Shown: positions 24,790 to 31,892 of the stretch, one piece after another
How the letters are laid out: each line of letters opens with the position of its first letter
Numbering within the stretch: position 1 is the first letter of the stretch
Assembly: GCA_023442845.1 (NCBI GenBank)
Contig: JAEZXC010000017.1
Location: forward strand, 1 to 31,892
Direction of reading: 5' to 3'
Origin: Actinomycetes bacterium
GTDB taxonomy: Bacteria; Actinomycetota; Actinomycetes; Actinomycetales; Demequinaceae
Length of the DNA: 31,892 nt
Notes under the pieces: model-generated
What the model saw: only the letters and a program-made list of their open reading frames with translations
Told to the model about the DNA's origin: nothing
Databases searched by the model: none
Made by a program: the position numbers and the translations under genes

Positions 24790-25532
24790 GGGTTATCTCC
24801 CTGCGCCACCATTGCCTCATTGACGTGCGTGGGCAGCGGTCCCGTTCCCGGCGCCACCACGTTCACTACTTCATCGAGCACGAGCCGGACGTACTTCTCC
24901 CCCACCCACAAATGCTTCGCGCCTTCGACCGGGATGAGCCGAGCACTTGGCAAGGGCCGGAAACGTTCGACCGCCTGCGGAGGTTGGAGGAAATCGTCAA
25001 GTTCAGGGATGAGGACCGTTACGGGTTTTCCCGACCGTTCCCACGATTCAAGGTCCTGCGGCAGTGCCCGATGCAGCGGTGGGGACAGCAAGATCGCGCC
25101 TTCCACGTCGAGGTCCGCGCCGTACATGAGCGCCAGTTCCGTCCCGAAACTCCACCCAAGTAGCCACCTGCCAGGCAGTCCCCGGGCGACGGCAAAATCC
25201 ACGGCAGCCCGAACGTCGGCCGCCTCTCCCACACCCTCATCAAATGCACCATCGGAGGTCCCCCGCGCCGACGATGTGCCGCGCGTATTGAAACGCAACA
25301 CCGCGATCCCGGCGAGCGCAGGCAGACGCCAGGAAGCCTTACGAAGGACATGGGAATCCATGAACCCACCGTGGGTGGGAAGCGGGTGCAGGGTGATGAG
25401 CGTGGCGACGACGGGCCCGGCTGCGGGCGTGGCGAGTTCACCGACAAGAGTGAGACCGTCCTCCGTGCGAAGCTCGATGTCTTCGCGACGCGCCGGAAGC
25501 ACCGTCATCGAGCCGATTTCGACCTCAGCCAC
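24786..25532 (-). CDS. alpha/beta hydrolase, KANL3/Tex30-like
   Basis: A 248-residue hydrolase from GTG 25532. It has THGGFMDSHVLRK, RFNTRGTSSARGTSDG, the nucleophile elbow LLGWSFGTELAL (S128), LLSPPLHRA, the probable acid in PELDDFLQP and the histidine in VEGAKHLWVGEKY. This set fits the dienelactone hydrolase/KANL3-Tex30-like group. The frame is open for about 120 more codons upstream, but these overlap the Cys/His protein gene. GGGAGG four bases before the GTG, an 8-base overlap with that gene and the family N terminus favour GTG 25532. An ATG eight codons later has a poorly placed ribosome binding site. Confidence 0.85.
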   Translation of the reverse strand: MAEVEIGSMTVLPARREDIELRTEDGLTLVGELATPAAGPVVATLITLHPLPTHGGFMDSHVLRKASWRLPALAGIAVLRFNTRGTSSARGTSDGAFDEGVGEAADVRAAVDFAVARGLPGRWLLGWSFGTELALMYGADLDVEGAILLSPPLHRALPQDLESWERSGKPVTVLIPELDDFLQPPQAVERFRPLPSARLIPVEGAKHLWVGEKYVRLVLDEVVNVVAPGTGPLPTHVNEAMVAQGDNP

Positions 25533-25836
25533 GCACCCTCCCATAGTTGGTCCAGCATCCCCGATGCCAATGTCGGCGCGACTCTGCCGCAACCTGCTCG
25601 CCAAGGATTGACTCTGCGGGCCAAGCGACGATGTGCTGGACGTCGCCAGCGATGACACCACCGCAGCCCGGGCACGTGTACGTCTTATCGGTGGGGCGAG
25701 GAATGGCGACCCAATAATCTTCGCCACGCGGCCCTGGCTCTCGCCACGCGCCCATGGAGCCGCGCAGACGCTCAACGTCGAGTTCGGGGTGGGGTTGCCC
25801 GTATGGGCGCTTTGACGAGCGGCGCTTTGAGGGCAT
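25525..25836 (-). CDS. small Cys/His-rich protein, likely zinc-binding, conserved in actinobacteria
   Basis: A 103-residue protein with a basic N terminus (PSKRRSSKRPYGQ) and a C-terminal motif TYTCPGCGGVI ... HIVAWP ... RRHWHRGCW. The CxxC plus H/HxxxC spacing resembles a zinc ribbon or degenerate HNH fold. Similar actinobacterial proteins are often annotated as 'ATP/GTP-binding', without a P-loop; none is present here. Its ATG is preceded by TAGACT at six bases, the leaderless pattern. The hydrolase gene follows with an 8-base overlap. Role unknown; nucleic-acid binding is possible from the basic start. Confidence 0.78.
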   Translation of the reverse strand: MPSKRRSSKRPYGQPHPELDVERLRGSMGAWREPGPRGEDYWVAIPRPTDKTYTCPGCGGVIAGDVQHIVAWPAESILGEQVAAESRRHWHRGCWTNYGRVRG

Positions 25837-25842
25837 GTGTCG

Positions 25843-25848
25843 AGTCTA
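25843..25848 (-). promoter_or_regulatory. -10 element of the Cys/His protein-hydrolase operon, leaderless start
   Basis: TAGACT on the minus strand, six bases before the ATG at 25836, with no Shine-Dalgarno sequence. It drives the three-gene unit ending at 24025. Confidence 0.5.
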
Positions 25849-25895
25849 CGAAGTCTGGTGAGCTCGCGAGACCTGGGCGCGTCCGGCGTCCGCAC

Positions 25896-25943
25896 AAAAA
25901 GGTGCCGGCGCCGCGCCCGAGGGGGGGAAGGGCGCGGCGCCGG
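25896..25943 (-). terminator. intrinsic terminator of the beta-glucosidase gene
   Basis: A perfect 14-pair GC stem, CCGGCGCCGCGCCC (25905-25918) with its complement at 25930-25943, and an 11-base loop. On the minus strand it is followed after four bases by TTTTT (25896-25900). It starts five bases after the bglA stop. It separates bglA from the following operon. Confidence 0.85.
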
Positions 25944-25947
25944 ACGA

Positions 25948-27393
25948 TTAGTAGGAGCGCGGAGGCGTCTCCACCAAGGACTCTACATCTGTCACCGGCA
26001 CGAGCGCGCGACGAGAAATCATCTCGCGGTACCAGTAAGCGGAGTCCTTCCACGTCCGTTGCTGCGAGTCATAATCAACCCGGATCATGCCAAACCGCTT
26101 CGTGTAGCCGTAGCCCCACTCGAAGTTGTCCATAAGGCTCCACGCCATGTAGCCGCGAATATCTGCGCCCTCGTCCATGGCGCGCCGTACAGCGTCAAGG
26201 TGGTCATGAAGGTACGTGTAGCGGTCCTCGTCGCGGATACGACCGTCTTCGCTCAACTCGTCGGGCCACGAGGCGCCGTTCTCCGTCACGATGATCGGCA
26301 ACCCAAAGTCACGGTGGATGCGTAGCAGGTGTGCGTGGAAGCCGCTCGGGTCGACGTTCCAGCCCATCGTGGTGCGCTTGCCGATGAGCGGCATGAACTC
26401 AACGTCATCGGCACCTGGCCAGCAGCTGTACTTCGTTGACTTGTGACCGTCTTCGCCGGTGAGCGAGCGCGGCCCATCGTTAAAGCGCACCATGTGCGAC
26501 GAGTAATAGTTGACGCCCACCACATCGAGGCGACCCTTGATCTGCTCGAGGTCACCGTCGTGGATGAAGGACCAGTCAGTGAGGCTCGACGTAAATGCGA
26601 GCAACTCCGGCGGGTACTCGCCCTGCGTCAGCGGGTCGATGAAGATGCGGTTCGCGAGGATGTCGATCTTGTTCGCGGCCTCGATGTCACGCGGGTCCGC
26701 GATGTTCCATGGCCGCGGCAGGTGAGAGTTCAGCACGATGCTGACCTGGGCGTCGGGGTGAACCTCCTTGATCGCGTCGTAGGCAAGGCCATGCGCGAGG
26801 TTGAGGTGGTGGGCGGCGGCAAGTGACGCGGCTGGTTCGGATCGACCTGGTGCGTGAGCGCCGGAGGAGTAACCGAGGAACGCCGGGCACCACGGCTCAT
26901 TAAACGTGGTCCAGTGAATCGCACGGCCCTTGAAGGCCTCGACAGTGCGGCGTGCGTAGTCAACGAAGCGGTCGACTGTGGCCCGAACGGGCCATCCGCC
27001 CTGATCCTCCAACGTCTGCGGCAAGTCCCAGTGGTACAGCGTAACGAGGGGCGTAATGCCGTGGCGCTCAAGCTCGTCAAAAATGCGCTCGTAGAAGGCA
27101 ACGCCCTCCGGGTTCAGCTCTCCCTCACCGGTGGGTTGTAGGCGTGGCCACGCGAGCGAGAAGCGGTACGCCGTGAGTCCAATCTCAGCCATGGCGGCAA
27201 TGTCATCGACATACCGGTGGTAGTGATCACATGCGACGTCGCCGGTATCACCGTTGACGGTGCGGCCCGGGGTGTGGGCGAACGTGTCCCACACGCTTGG
27301 CAGACGACCGCCCTCAGAGACGGCGCCTTCGATCTGGTACGACGCCGTTGAGGCGCCAAAAAGGAAGTCTTCGGGGAACGTTGCAGAGGACAT
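25948..27393 (-). CDS. GH1 beta-glucosidase
   Basis: Hydrolyses terminal beta-glucosides such as cellobiose; retaining mechanism. It has 481 residues, typical of bacterial GH1. The N-terminal signature FPEDFLFGASTASYQIEGA is at 6-24, the acid/base E166 in TTFNEPWCPA, the nucleophile E371 in PIIVTENGASW, and the -1 subsite tail MAWSLMDNFEWGYGYTKRFGMIRVD. There is no signal peptide, so it acts on imported sugars. Leaderless start: TACACT lies six bases before the ATG. A LacI-type operator sits just upstream of the -10 box, so expression is probably released by a sugar. No transporter or regulator gene is adjacent. Exact sugar is not determined. Confidence 0.95.
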   Translation of the reverse strand: MSSATFPEDFLFGASTASYQIEGAVSEGGRLPSVWDTFAHTPGRTVNGDTGDVACDHYHRYVDDIAAMAEIGLTAYRFSLAWPRLQPTGEGELNPEGVAFYERIFDELERHGITPLVTLYHWDLPQTLEDQGGWPVRATVDRFVDYARRTVEAFKGRAIHWTTFNEPWCPAFLGYSSGAHAPGRSEPAASLAAAHHLNLAHGLAYDAIKEVHPDAQVSIVLNSHLPRPWNIADPRDIEAANKIDILANRIFIDPLTQGEYPPELLAFTSSLTDWSFIHDGDLEQIKGRLDVVGVNYYSSHMVRFNDGPRSLTGEDGHKSTKYSCWPGADDVEFMPLIGKRTTMGWNVDPSGFHAHLLRIHRDFGLPIIVTENGASWPDELSEDGRIRDEDRYTYLHDHLDAVRRAMDEGADIRGYMAWSLMDNFEWGYGYTKRFGMIRVDYDSQQRTWKDSAYWYREMISRRALVPVTDVESLVETPPRSY

Positions 27394-27399
27394 GATTCG

Positions 27400-27419
27400 A
27401 GTGTAGCCGAAACGTTTCG
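27400..27419 (-). promoter_or_regulatory. bglA promoter -10 and LacI-family operator
   Basis: TACACT on the minus strand (27400-27405) is six bases before the bglA ATG. Three bases upstream lies the perfect 12-base palindrome CGAAACGTTTCG (27408-27419), with the central CG and the half-site layout of LacI/GalR-family operators. A repressor there would occupy the promoter spacer. The regulator gene is not in the window. Confidence 0.7.
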
Positions 27420-27636
27420 ATTTGCTGAGCCCGCTGGGCTCGGAGAGAGCGGCTGTGGCTGCGGTTACGCCTGTGCGCCTCCCCTCCCCCTCCCCCTCCT
27501 AGCAGGGCGTAATGGTCGAAAACCCACACAAAATCAACCCGTACGCCCTTCCAGGATGAAGAGAGCGTAGCGATGGGTGAAGAGAGCGCAGTGCGGGTGG
27601 GGTGAAAGGTGTGCGGAAGCGGTGTGGGGGCGGTCG
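27420..27636. other. intergenic region with hairpin, pyrimidine tract and direct repeats
   Basis: No gene seen. It holds, in order: a hairpin GAGCCC/GGGCTC with a 3-base loop (27427-27441); a C-rich tract of CCCC and CCCCC runs split by single T's (27478-27500), G-rich on the minus strand; and the 11-base direct repeat TGAAGAGAGCG at 27557-27567 and 27578-27588, spaced 21 bases. The first and third parts lie upstream of bglA; the last also lies just beyond the nucS stop. No convincing nucS terminator was found. Confidence 0.6.
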
Positions 27637-28329
27637 TCAGAAGAGACGGGAGCCGGTGTTATCGACGCCTTTCATCGCGTCGTAGTCGAGCACGAGGCAA
27701 CGAATGCCGCGGTCCTCAGCAAGAACGCGCGCTTGAGGTTTGATCTCTTGCGCCGCGAATACTCCCTCGACCGGGGCAAGGAGCGGATCCCGATTAAGAA
27801 GTTCGAGGTAGCGCGTCAGCTGCTCAACCCCGTCGATATCGCCACGCCGCTTGATCTCCACGGCAACGGCCTTGCCCGCGGCCGTCCGCGCGAGGATGTC
27901 GACGGGCCCAATCGCGGTCGGGAACTCGCGTCGTACAAGGGTTGCCCCCGCGCCAATGAGCGCAATCTGCTCAGCAAGCAGTTCTTGGAGGTGCGCCTCG
28001 ACACCATCCTTGACAAGCCCGGGGTCTACACCCAGCTCGTGTTCGGTGTCCGCGTGGATCTCGAAAAGGTCGATCTCGAGCCGGTCGTCTGACTTGTCAT
28101 GCTGGACAACCCACCGCTCCACGACAGGTTCGGCACCATCATCGACATCCACGATCACCCGTAGCGTGCACGGTGGGCTCATCCAGTTGAGCGGCTTGTA
28201 GGACCCGCCGTCCGAGTGCAGCAGCACGGAGCCGTCGGCCTTCACCATGATCGCGCGCGTCGCCATCGGCAAGTGAGCGTTGAGCCGCCCCGTATAGCGA
28301 GCAGCACATCGCGCTATGACGACGCGCAC
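27637..28329 (-). CDS. nucS: mismatch-specific endonuclease NucS (EndoMS)
   Basis: Cuts double-stranded DNA at mismatches; it gives mutation avoidance in actinobacteria that lack MutS/MutL. From GTG 28329 it has 230 residues, normal length. The N-terminal domain (VRVVIARCAARYTGRLNAHL, YKPLNWMSPPC) is followed by the conserved LGVDPGLVKDGVEAHLQELL. The PD-(D/E)xK nuclease core shows D144 in AIGPVDIL, E158 and K160 in VAVEIKRRG. The C-terminal SRLF resembles the sliding-clamp-binding tail reported for NucS. The frame continues upstream inside atpC without similarity. The GTG lies eight bases after the atpC stop, so nucS is probably made from the atp transcript. Confidence 0.94.
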   Translation of the reverse strand: MRVVIARCAARYTGRLNAHLPMATRAIMVKADGSVLLHSDGGSYKPLNWMSPPCTLRVIVDVDDGAEPVVERWVVQHDKSDDRLEIDLFEIHADTEHELGVDPGLVKDGVEAHLQELLAEQIALIGAGATLVRREFPTAIGPVDILARTAAGKAVAVEIKRRGDIDGVEQLTRYLELLNRDPLLAPVEGVFAAQEIKPQARVLAEDRGIRCLVLDYDAMKGVDNTGSRLF

Positions 28330-28337
28330 GGCGTGCC

Positions 28338-28607
28338 CTACGCGTCCGCGGCGGGCTCCGCCACCGGCTCGGCCACGATCGTCACCACGTCGTGGTCGAA
28401 CGAAATGAAGCCGCCGGAGATTGCTACGAGCCTCTCCTCGCCGTCGGTCTGCTTGACCTTCACCGTCCCTGGGCCGAGCACCGACAGAATCGGCTCGTGC
28501 CCAGGGAGCAGACCGATCGAGCCCTCGATGGCGGGCGCGCTGATGAAGGAAGCGTCTCCCTCCCACAACACCCGGTCGGGGGCAACGATGTCGACGGTAA
28601 GCGCCAT
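28338..28607 (-). CDS. atpC: F1Fo ATP synthase epsilon subunit, short form
   Basis: Epsilon links the central stalk to the c ring. The protein has 89 residues and consists only of the N-terminal beta-sandwich (LTVDIVAPDRVLWEGDASFISAPAIEGSIGLLPGHEPILSVL ... AISGGFISFDHDVVTIVAE). The C-terminal helical hairpin found in E. coli-type epsilon is absent; the gene ends in a short Ala/Glu-rich tail. It starts three bases after the atpD stop and is followed at eight bases by nucS. Short epsilon subunits occur in other actinobacteria, so this is not a truncation. Confidence 0.93.
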   Translation of the reverse strand: MALTVDIVAPDRVLWEGDASFISAPAIEGSIGLLPGHEPILSVLGPGTVKVKQTDGEERLVAISGGFISFDHDVVTIVAEPVAEPAADA

Positions 28608-28610
28608 GGC

Positions 28611-30095
28611 TTAGCCAATCTCCTTCTGGATGCGCGCCCAGTTCTTCTCGAGGTCCTCAAGACCGCCGATGTTGAAGAACGCCTGCTCGGCAATGTGATC
28701 GAACTCGCCCTCGGTGATACCGCGGAAGGCCTTGATGGTCTCCTCGAGAGGAACCGTCGAGCCAGCAACACCGGTGAACTGCGTCGCCATGTACGTGTTC
28801 TGCGACAAGAACTGCTGGATCTTGCGCGCACGAGCGACGATGATCTTGTCCTCTTCGGACAGCTCGTCGACACCGAGAATCGCAATGATGTCCTGGAGTT
28901 CCTTGTTGCGCTGCAAGATCGACTTCACCGAGTTGGCGGTGTCGTAGTGCTCCTGGCCCACGTAGCGCGGGTCGAGGATGCGCGACGTCGACGCGAGCGG
29001 GTCCACAGCGGGGTACAGACCACGCGAGGCGATCTCACGGCTCAGCTCGGTCGTCGCGTCGAGGTGCGCAAACGTCGTTGCCGGGGCGGGGTCGGTGTAG
29101 TCGTCCGCTGGCACGTAAATGGCCTGCAAGGACGTGATCGAGTGACCACGCGTCGACGTAATGCGCTCCTGAAGCTGTCCCATTTCGTCGGCCAGGTTGG
29201 GCTGGTAACCCACGGCAGACGGCATGCGACCGAGAAGCGTCGACACCTCAGAACCGGCCTGCGTGAAGCGGAAGATGTTGTCGATGAACAGCAGCACGTC
29301 CTGCTTCTGCACGTCGCGGAAGTACTCCGCCATCGTGAGCGCCGACAGCGCAACGCGCAGACGCGTGCCCGGCGGCTCGTCCATCTGACCGAAGACGAGT
29401 GCAGTCTGGTTAATAACGCCAGACTCAGTCATCTCAGCGATGAGGTCATTACCTTCACGGGTACGCTCACCGACACCCGCGAACACCGACACACCGTTGT
29501 GGTTGTTAGCGACGCGGTAGATCATCTCCTGGATGAGCACGGTCTTGCCGACGCCGGCGCCACCGAACAGGCCGATCTTGCCACCTTGCACGTACGGCGT
29601 GAGGAGGTCGATAACCTTGATGCCCGTCTCGAACATCTGCGTCTTCGACTCGAGTTGGTCGAAGGCGGGGGGCTTGCGGTGGATCGGCCACGTCTCGGTG
29701 ACCTCGATCTTCTCGCCTTCCTTGGCGTTGAGGACCTCACCGGTCACGTTGAAGACGTGACCCTTGGTGACGTCACCAACGGGGACGGAGATCGGGTTGC
29801 CGGTGTCGGTCACCTTGGTGCCACGGACGAGGCCGTCGGTGGGCTTCAACGCAATGGCGCGCACCATGTTGTCGCCGAGGTGCTGCGCCACCTCAAGCGT
29901 CATGTGAAGCACGCCTTCGGACTCACCCTGAGCGCTGAGGTCAATGTCAACGGTGAGGGCGTTGTAGATGTCAGGAAGCGCGTCTGCCGGGAACTCAATG
30001 TCGACGACCGGGCCGATGACGCGGGCCACGCGGCCGTATGCGGCCTCGTTCTCGGCCGCGGCGGTCTTCTTCGCGGTCTTGGCGGTGGGGCTCAT
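28611..30095 (-). CDS. atpD: F1Fo ATP synthase beta subunit
   Basis: Catalytic subunit of F1; 494 residues. An N-terminal extension of about 20 residues (SPTAKTAKKTAAAENEAA) precedes the beta-barrel domain beginning GRVARVIGPVVDIEFP. The Walker A motif is GGAGVGKT (178-185), the catalytic region VFAGVGERTREG, Walker B LLFIDNIFRFTQAG, and the adenine pocket and DELSEEDK follow. GGAAGAGAGAG just before the ATG at 30095 is an acceptable ribosome binding site. It follows atpG by 15 bases. Confidence 0.98.
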   Translation of the reverse strand: MSPTAKTAKKTAAAENEAAYGRVARVIGPVVDIEFPADALPDIYNALTVDIDLSAQGESEGVLHMTLEVAQHLGDNMVRAIALKPTDGLVRGTKVTDTGNPISVPVGDVTKGHVFNVTGEVLNAKEGEKIEVTETWPIHRKPPAFDQLESKTQMFETGIKVIDLLTPYVQGGKIGLFGGAGVGKTVLIQEMIYRVANNHNGVSVFAGVGERTREGNDLIAEMTESGVINQTALVFGQMDEPPGTRLRVALSALTMAEYFRDVQKQDVLLFIDNIFRFTQAGSEVSTLLGRMPSAVGYQPNLADEMGQLQERITSTRGHSITSLQAIYVPADDYTDPAPATTFAHLDATTELSREIASRGLYPAVDPLASTSRILDPRYVGQEHYDTANSVKSILQRNKELQDIIAILGVDELSEEDKIIVARARKIQQFLSQNTYMATQFTGVAGSTVPLEETIKAFRGITEGEFDHIAEQAFFNIGGLEDLEKNWARIQKEIG

Positions 30096-30110
30096 GTCTC
30101 TCTCTTCCCG

Positions 30111-31004
30111 TTACGAGGCCGCGAGCGCATCCGCGCCCGAGACGATCTCGCTGATTTCCTGGGTGATCTCGGCCTGGCGCGCCGAGTTGGCGAGCCGGGT
30201 GTATTGACGAACGATGTCTTCGGCGTTGGACACCGCGGTGTTCATCGCCGACTGACGGTTAGCAAGTTCCGATGCCGCGGCCTGCAGCATGCAGCTGTGA
30301 ATACGCGACTGGATGTAGCGCGGCAAGAGCGCATCGAGCACTTCTTCCGCGTTGGGCTCGAAGTAGTAGAGCGGTTCGACGTCCTCTGTTGGCTCCGCAA
30401 CTCCCTCGACGATTTCGAGCGGCAGCATGCGCACCACACGTGGCTCCTGGCTCACCATCGACTTGAAGTGCGTGTAGACCACGTGGATCTCACTCACACC
30501 ACCCTCGTCGGCGGGAGCCAAGAAGGCCGTGAGAAGAGCCTTGGCGATTTCCGTTGCGACTTCGTGGCTCGGAGCGTCCGAGTCCCCTACCCACGAACCA
30601 GCGAGTTCGCGCTTACGGAAGTTGAAGTACGACACACCTCGGCGTCCACTCGCATACTGCACGACGTCCTTGCCTTCGCGTGTGAGTCGCTCGCGCAAGC
30701 GCTCGGACTCACGAATCGCGTTAGCTGAGTAGGCGCCCGCCATGCCGCGGTCGGCGGTGATGACAAGAACCGCAACCCGGTTGGTATCGGTGCGCTCGCT
30801 CGTGAGCGGGTGCTCAACGTCCGAGTGCGCCGCCACTGCCGAAATCGCCCGCGTGATGGCGCGCGCATATGGCGCCGCCGCTGCGACGCGCTCGCGTGCC
30901 TTTCCAATGCGCGACGCCGCGATCAACTCCATCGCCCTGAAGATCTTCTTCAGCGACTGAGTTGAGCGGATTCGCGCCTTGTAAACGCGCTGCTGACCAG
31001 CCAT
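30111..31004 (-). CDS. atpG: F1Fo ATP synthase gamma subunit
   Basis: Rotating shaft of F1; 297 residues. The N-terminal helix (GQQRVYKARIRSTQSLKKIFRAMELIAASRI) and C-terminal helix (NAEDIVRQYTRLANSARQAEITQEISEIVSGA) that form the coiled-coil shaft are both present, with the Rossmann-like central domain (VLVITADRGMAGAYSANAI) between. Start ATG at 31004 is three bases after the atpA stop. Confidence 0.97.
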   Translation of the reverse strand: MAGQQRVYKARIRSTQSLKKIFRAMELIAASRIGKARERVAAAAPYARAITRAISAVAAHSDVEHPLTSERTDTNRVAVLVITADRGMAGAYSANAIRESERLRERLTREGKDVVQYASGRRGVSYFNFRKRELAGSWVGDSDAPSHEVATEIAKALLTAFLAPADEGGVSEIHVVYTHFKSMVSQEPRVVRMLPLEIVEGVAEPTEDVEPLYYFEPNAEEVLDALLPRYIQSRIHSCMLQAAASELANRQSAMNTAVSNAEDIVRQYTRLANSARQAEITQEISEIVSGADALAAS

Positions 31005-31007
31005 GGG

Positions 31008-31892
31008 TTACTTCTTCTTCTTTGCGACGATCTGCTCTTGCTCGACCTGTGCCTCGCCGCCGCCCGCAATCGTGGCGTCGGTTGTGAGTTCCGCATTCTC
31101 AGACTCGAGGAACGTGGTCACGAATGAGTCCACAGCCTCGTGAAGCTCCGCCTCGTCCTCGTCCGAGAGCTTGCCGGTGCCAGCGATGTGCTCGAGCACG
31201 CGGGTCGACTGACGCAGGTGATCGATGAGCTCGCGCTCAAAGCGAAGCACATCGCTCAAGGCGATCTTGTCGAGCTTGCCCTTGGTTCCTGCCCAGATCG
31301 ACACAACCTGCTCCTCCACCGGGTACGGGGAGTACTGGGGCTGCTTGAGAAGCTCCATAAGGCGCGCACCACGCGTCAACTGCTGACGCGACGCTGCATC
31401 GAGGTCGGAGGCGAACATCGCGAACGCCTCGAGCGAGCGGTACTGGGCGAGGTCAATCTTCAACGTTCCCGAGACCTGCTTCATTGCCTTGACCTGCGCG
31501 GATCCACCAACACGCGACACGGAGATACCGACGTCAATCGCGGGGCGCTGGTTGGCGTTGAAGAGGTCCGACTGCAAGAAGATCTGGCCATCGGTAATCG
31601 AGATGACGTTGGTCGGGATGTACGCCGATACGTCGTTGGCCTTGGTCTCAATGACGGGCAGACCGGTCATCGAGCCAGCGCCCATCTCGTCGGAGAGCTT
31701 GGCACAACGCTCGAGAAGGCGGCTGTGCAAGTAGAAGACGTCGCCGGGGTATGCCTCACGGCCCGGGGGACGCCGCAGGAGCAGGGACACAGCGCGGTAC
31801 GCCTCGGCCTGCTTCGACAAGTCGTCAAAGATGATGAGGACGTGCTTGCCGCCGTACATCCAGTGCTGGCCGATCGCCGAGCCGGTGTAGGG
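31008..31892 (-). CDS. atpA: F1Fo ATP synthase alpha subunit, partial (5' end outside window)
   Basis: The last about 294 residues of AtpA, entering at PYTGSAIGQHWMYGGKHVLI and reading LIIFDDLSKQAEAYRAVSLLLRRPPGREAYPGDVFYLHSRLLERCAKL, then ITDGQIFL and RPAIDVGISVSRVGGSAQ, all alpha-subunit signatures. The Walker A motif lies upstream of the window. The C-terminal tail is Gln/Glu then Lys-rich (VAKKKK). atpG follows after three bases, in the standard A-G-D-C order. Confidence 0.97.
   Translation of the reverse strand, partial: PYTGSAIGQHWMYGGKHVLIIFDDLSKQAEAYRAVSLLLRRPPGREAYPGDVFYLHSRLLERCAKLSDEMGAGSMTGLPVIETKANDVSAYIPTNVISITDGQIFLQSDLFNANQRPAIDVGISVSRVGGSAQVKAMKQVSGTLKIDLAQYRSLEAFAMFASDLDAASRQQLTRGARLMELLKQPQYSPYPVEEQVVSIWAGTKGKLDKIALSDVLRFERELIDHLRQSTRVLEHIAGTGKLSDEDEAELHEAVDSFVTTFLESENAELTTDATIAGGGEAQVEQEQIVAKKKK

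Noticed and set aside
28392..30728. A 778-codon open frame on the plus strand across atpC, atpD and atpG
   Set aside because: It is antisense to three firmly identified ATP synthase genes, has no recognisable domain and arises from GC-rich codon bias.

Overview
The window is high-GC, densely packed DNA from a chromosome of an actinobacterium (Actinomycetota, most likely a Micrococcales-type organism; genus not assigned). The evidence is the GlgE glucan pathway, the NucS mismatch endonuclease at the end of the atp operon, a DivIVA-domain coiled-coil protein, leaderless genes and gene orders that match Mycobacterium. No rRNA, tRNA, CRISPR array, IS element or prophage was seen.

Layout. 1-4832: mnmA (cut by the left edge) behind a cysteine desulfurase, a divergent SDR oxidoreductase, then etfB-etfA on the minus strand. 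4909-11229: a complete six-gene Mrp/Mnh Na+(K+)/H+ antiporter operon on the minus strand, with mrpA and mrpB fused. 11376-12227: a one-domain voltage-gated cation channel just upstream of the antiporter, whose pore motif looks more Ca2+-type than Na+-type. 12279-18699: glgX, glgE and glgB on the plus strand (glycogen/alpha-glucan metabolism). 18696-21488: an operon on the minus strand of a two-TM envelope protein, a lipoprotein and a thioredoxin-fold/TPR protein. 21617-24015: a large coiled-coil DivIVA-domain protein with tyrosine-bearing 11-residue repeats, plus a small unknown protein. 24025-25836: a Cys/His-rich small protein and two alpha/beta hydrolases. 25948-27393: a GH1 beta-glucosidase with a LacI-type operator and a strong terminator. 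27637-31892: atpA (cut by the right edge), atpG, atpD, atpC and nucS on the minus strand.

How it fits together. Cysteine desulfurase and MnmA act in sequence in tRNA 2-thiouridine synthesis. EtfBA carries electrons from acyl-CoA dehydrogenases. GlgE, GlgB and GlgX extend, branch and debranch alpha-glucan. The Mrp antiporter and the channel both handle cations at the membrane, and the F1 ATP synthase subunits sit nearby.

Most notable: (i) the channel's VSDGWAD pore motif and its position next to Mrp; (ii) seven genes with a TAnnnT-like hexamer 6-7 nt before the start codon and no Shine-Dalgarno sequence, indicating leaderless mRNAs; (iii) four promoters with a palindrome in or beside the spacer; (iv) the nine-fold Tyr hendecad array; (v) a structured leader before mrpA.
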